A DNA stretch of 64,000 bases from Balaenoptera acutorostrata. Taxonomy: Eukaryota; Chordata; Mammalia; Artiodactyla; Balaenopteridae. The stretch spans positions 57,213,000-57,276,999 of the forward strand of contig NC_080079.1 in assembly GCF_949987535.1 (NCBI RefSeq). Direction: 5' to 3'. The notes beneath the pieces were generated by a model. That model was not told the DNA's origin and did not search any database. It saw nothing but the letters and a program-made list of their open reading frames with translations. Of this stretch, positions 63,978 to 64,000 are shown one piece after another; position 1 is the first letter of the stretch, and the number at the start of each line of letters is the position of its first letter. A program made the translations under genes and the position numbers.

Positions 63978-64000
63978 GAGTAAGTCCGCAGCCCGGAAGC

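Overview
The window is non-coding mammalian nuclear DNA. I found no convincing protein-coding gene, tRNA or rRNA. The longest open frames are 182 to 272 codons. They have low-complexity or GC-driven composition, often overlap repeats or open frames on the other strand, and match no protein family I recognise.

Organism: the repeat content points to a whale, dolphin or other non-ruminant cetartiodactyl. Two tRNA-derived SINEs carry the CHR-type head (ACTTCCCTGG..GTCCAGTGG, box B GGTTTGATCC or GGTTCGATCC), which cetaceans, hippos and ruminants share. Three young L1 3' ends are of the cetartiodactyl type. I saw no BovB or Bov-tA element, although a ruminant would be expected to show many in 64 kb, and no pig PRE-1 or primate Alu. 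Placement in Cetacea is inference from that absence.

Layout: 0-9.5 kb is mostly unique sequence with MIR and L2 relics and two AT-rich blocks that look like conserved non-coding elements (CNEs). 9.4-10.7 kb holds a 51-bp tandem duplication, a (CT)n tract and an old L1 3' end. 10.8-19.5 kb is dense in MIR and old LINE fragments, with another CNE-like block at 12.8-13.0 kb and G-quadruplex motifs near 16 kb. 20.25-22.75 kb is a 2.4-kb L1 preceded directly by a short interstitial telomeric repeat and interrupted by a CHR SINE. 23.3-25.1 kb has two MLT1 LTRs. 26.5-27.8 kb is an L2 split by a young L1 with an 18-bp target-site duplication. 33.9-36.0 kb is a three-level nest: L2 split by L1, itself split by a 513-bp solo LTR. 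36.4-36.7 kb is CNE-like and ends in an 11-bp perfect inverted repeat. 37.2-38.8 kb is a 1.66-kb L1 that splits a MIR, followed by a CHR SINE and an MLT1 LTR. 39.9-40.1 kb is a degenerate 44-bp tandem array. 43.4-43.6 kb is CNE-like. 45.8-46.3 kb is an L1 with an inverted 5' end. 51.9-53.0 kb is an L2 split by an MLT1 LTR. 54.5-57.1 kb holds long relics of one old LINE-like family. 59.1-60.0 kb is the most enhancer-like part of the window. The right edge has one weak candidate exon ending in a good splice-donor match.

Interpretation: the window looks like intergenic or long-intron DNA with five to ten AT-rich, repeat-free blocks that may be distant enhancers of a neighbouring developmental gene. 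I found no undescribed coding system. The more informative signals are structural: the telomeric repeat at an L1 junction, the nested insertions with readable target-site duplications, the twin-primed L1 and the CNE-like blocks. Repeat family names come from recognition by eye, and boundaries of old repeats are approximate to about 20-40 bp unless a target-site duplication is given.
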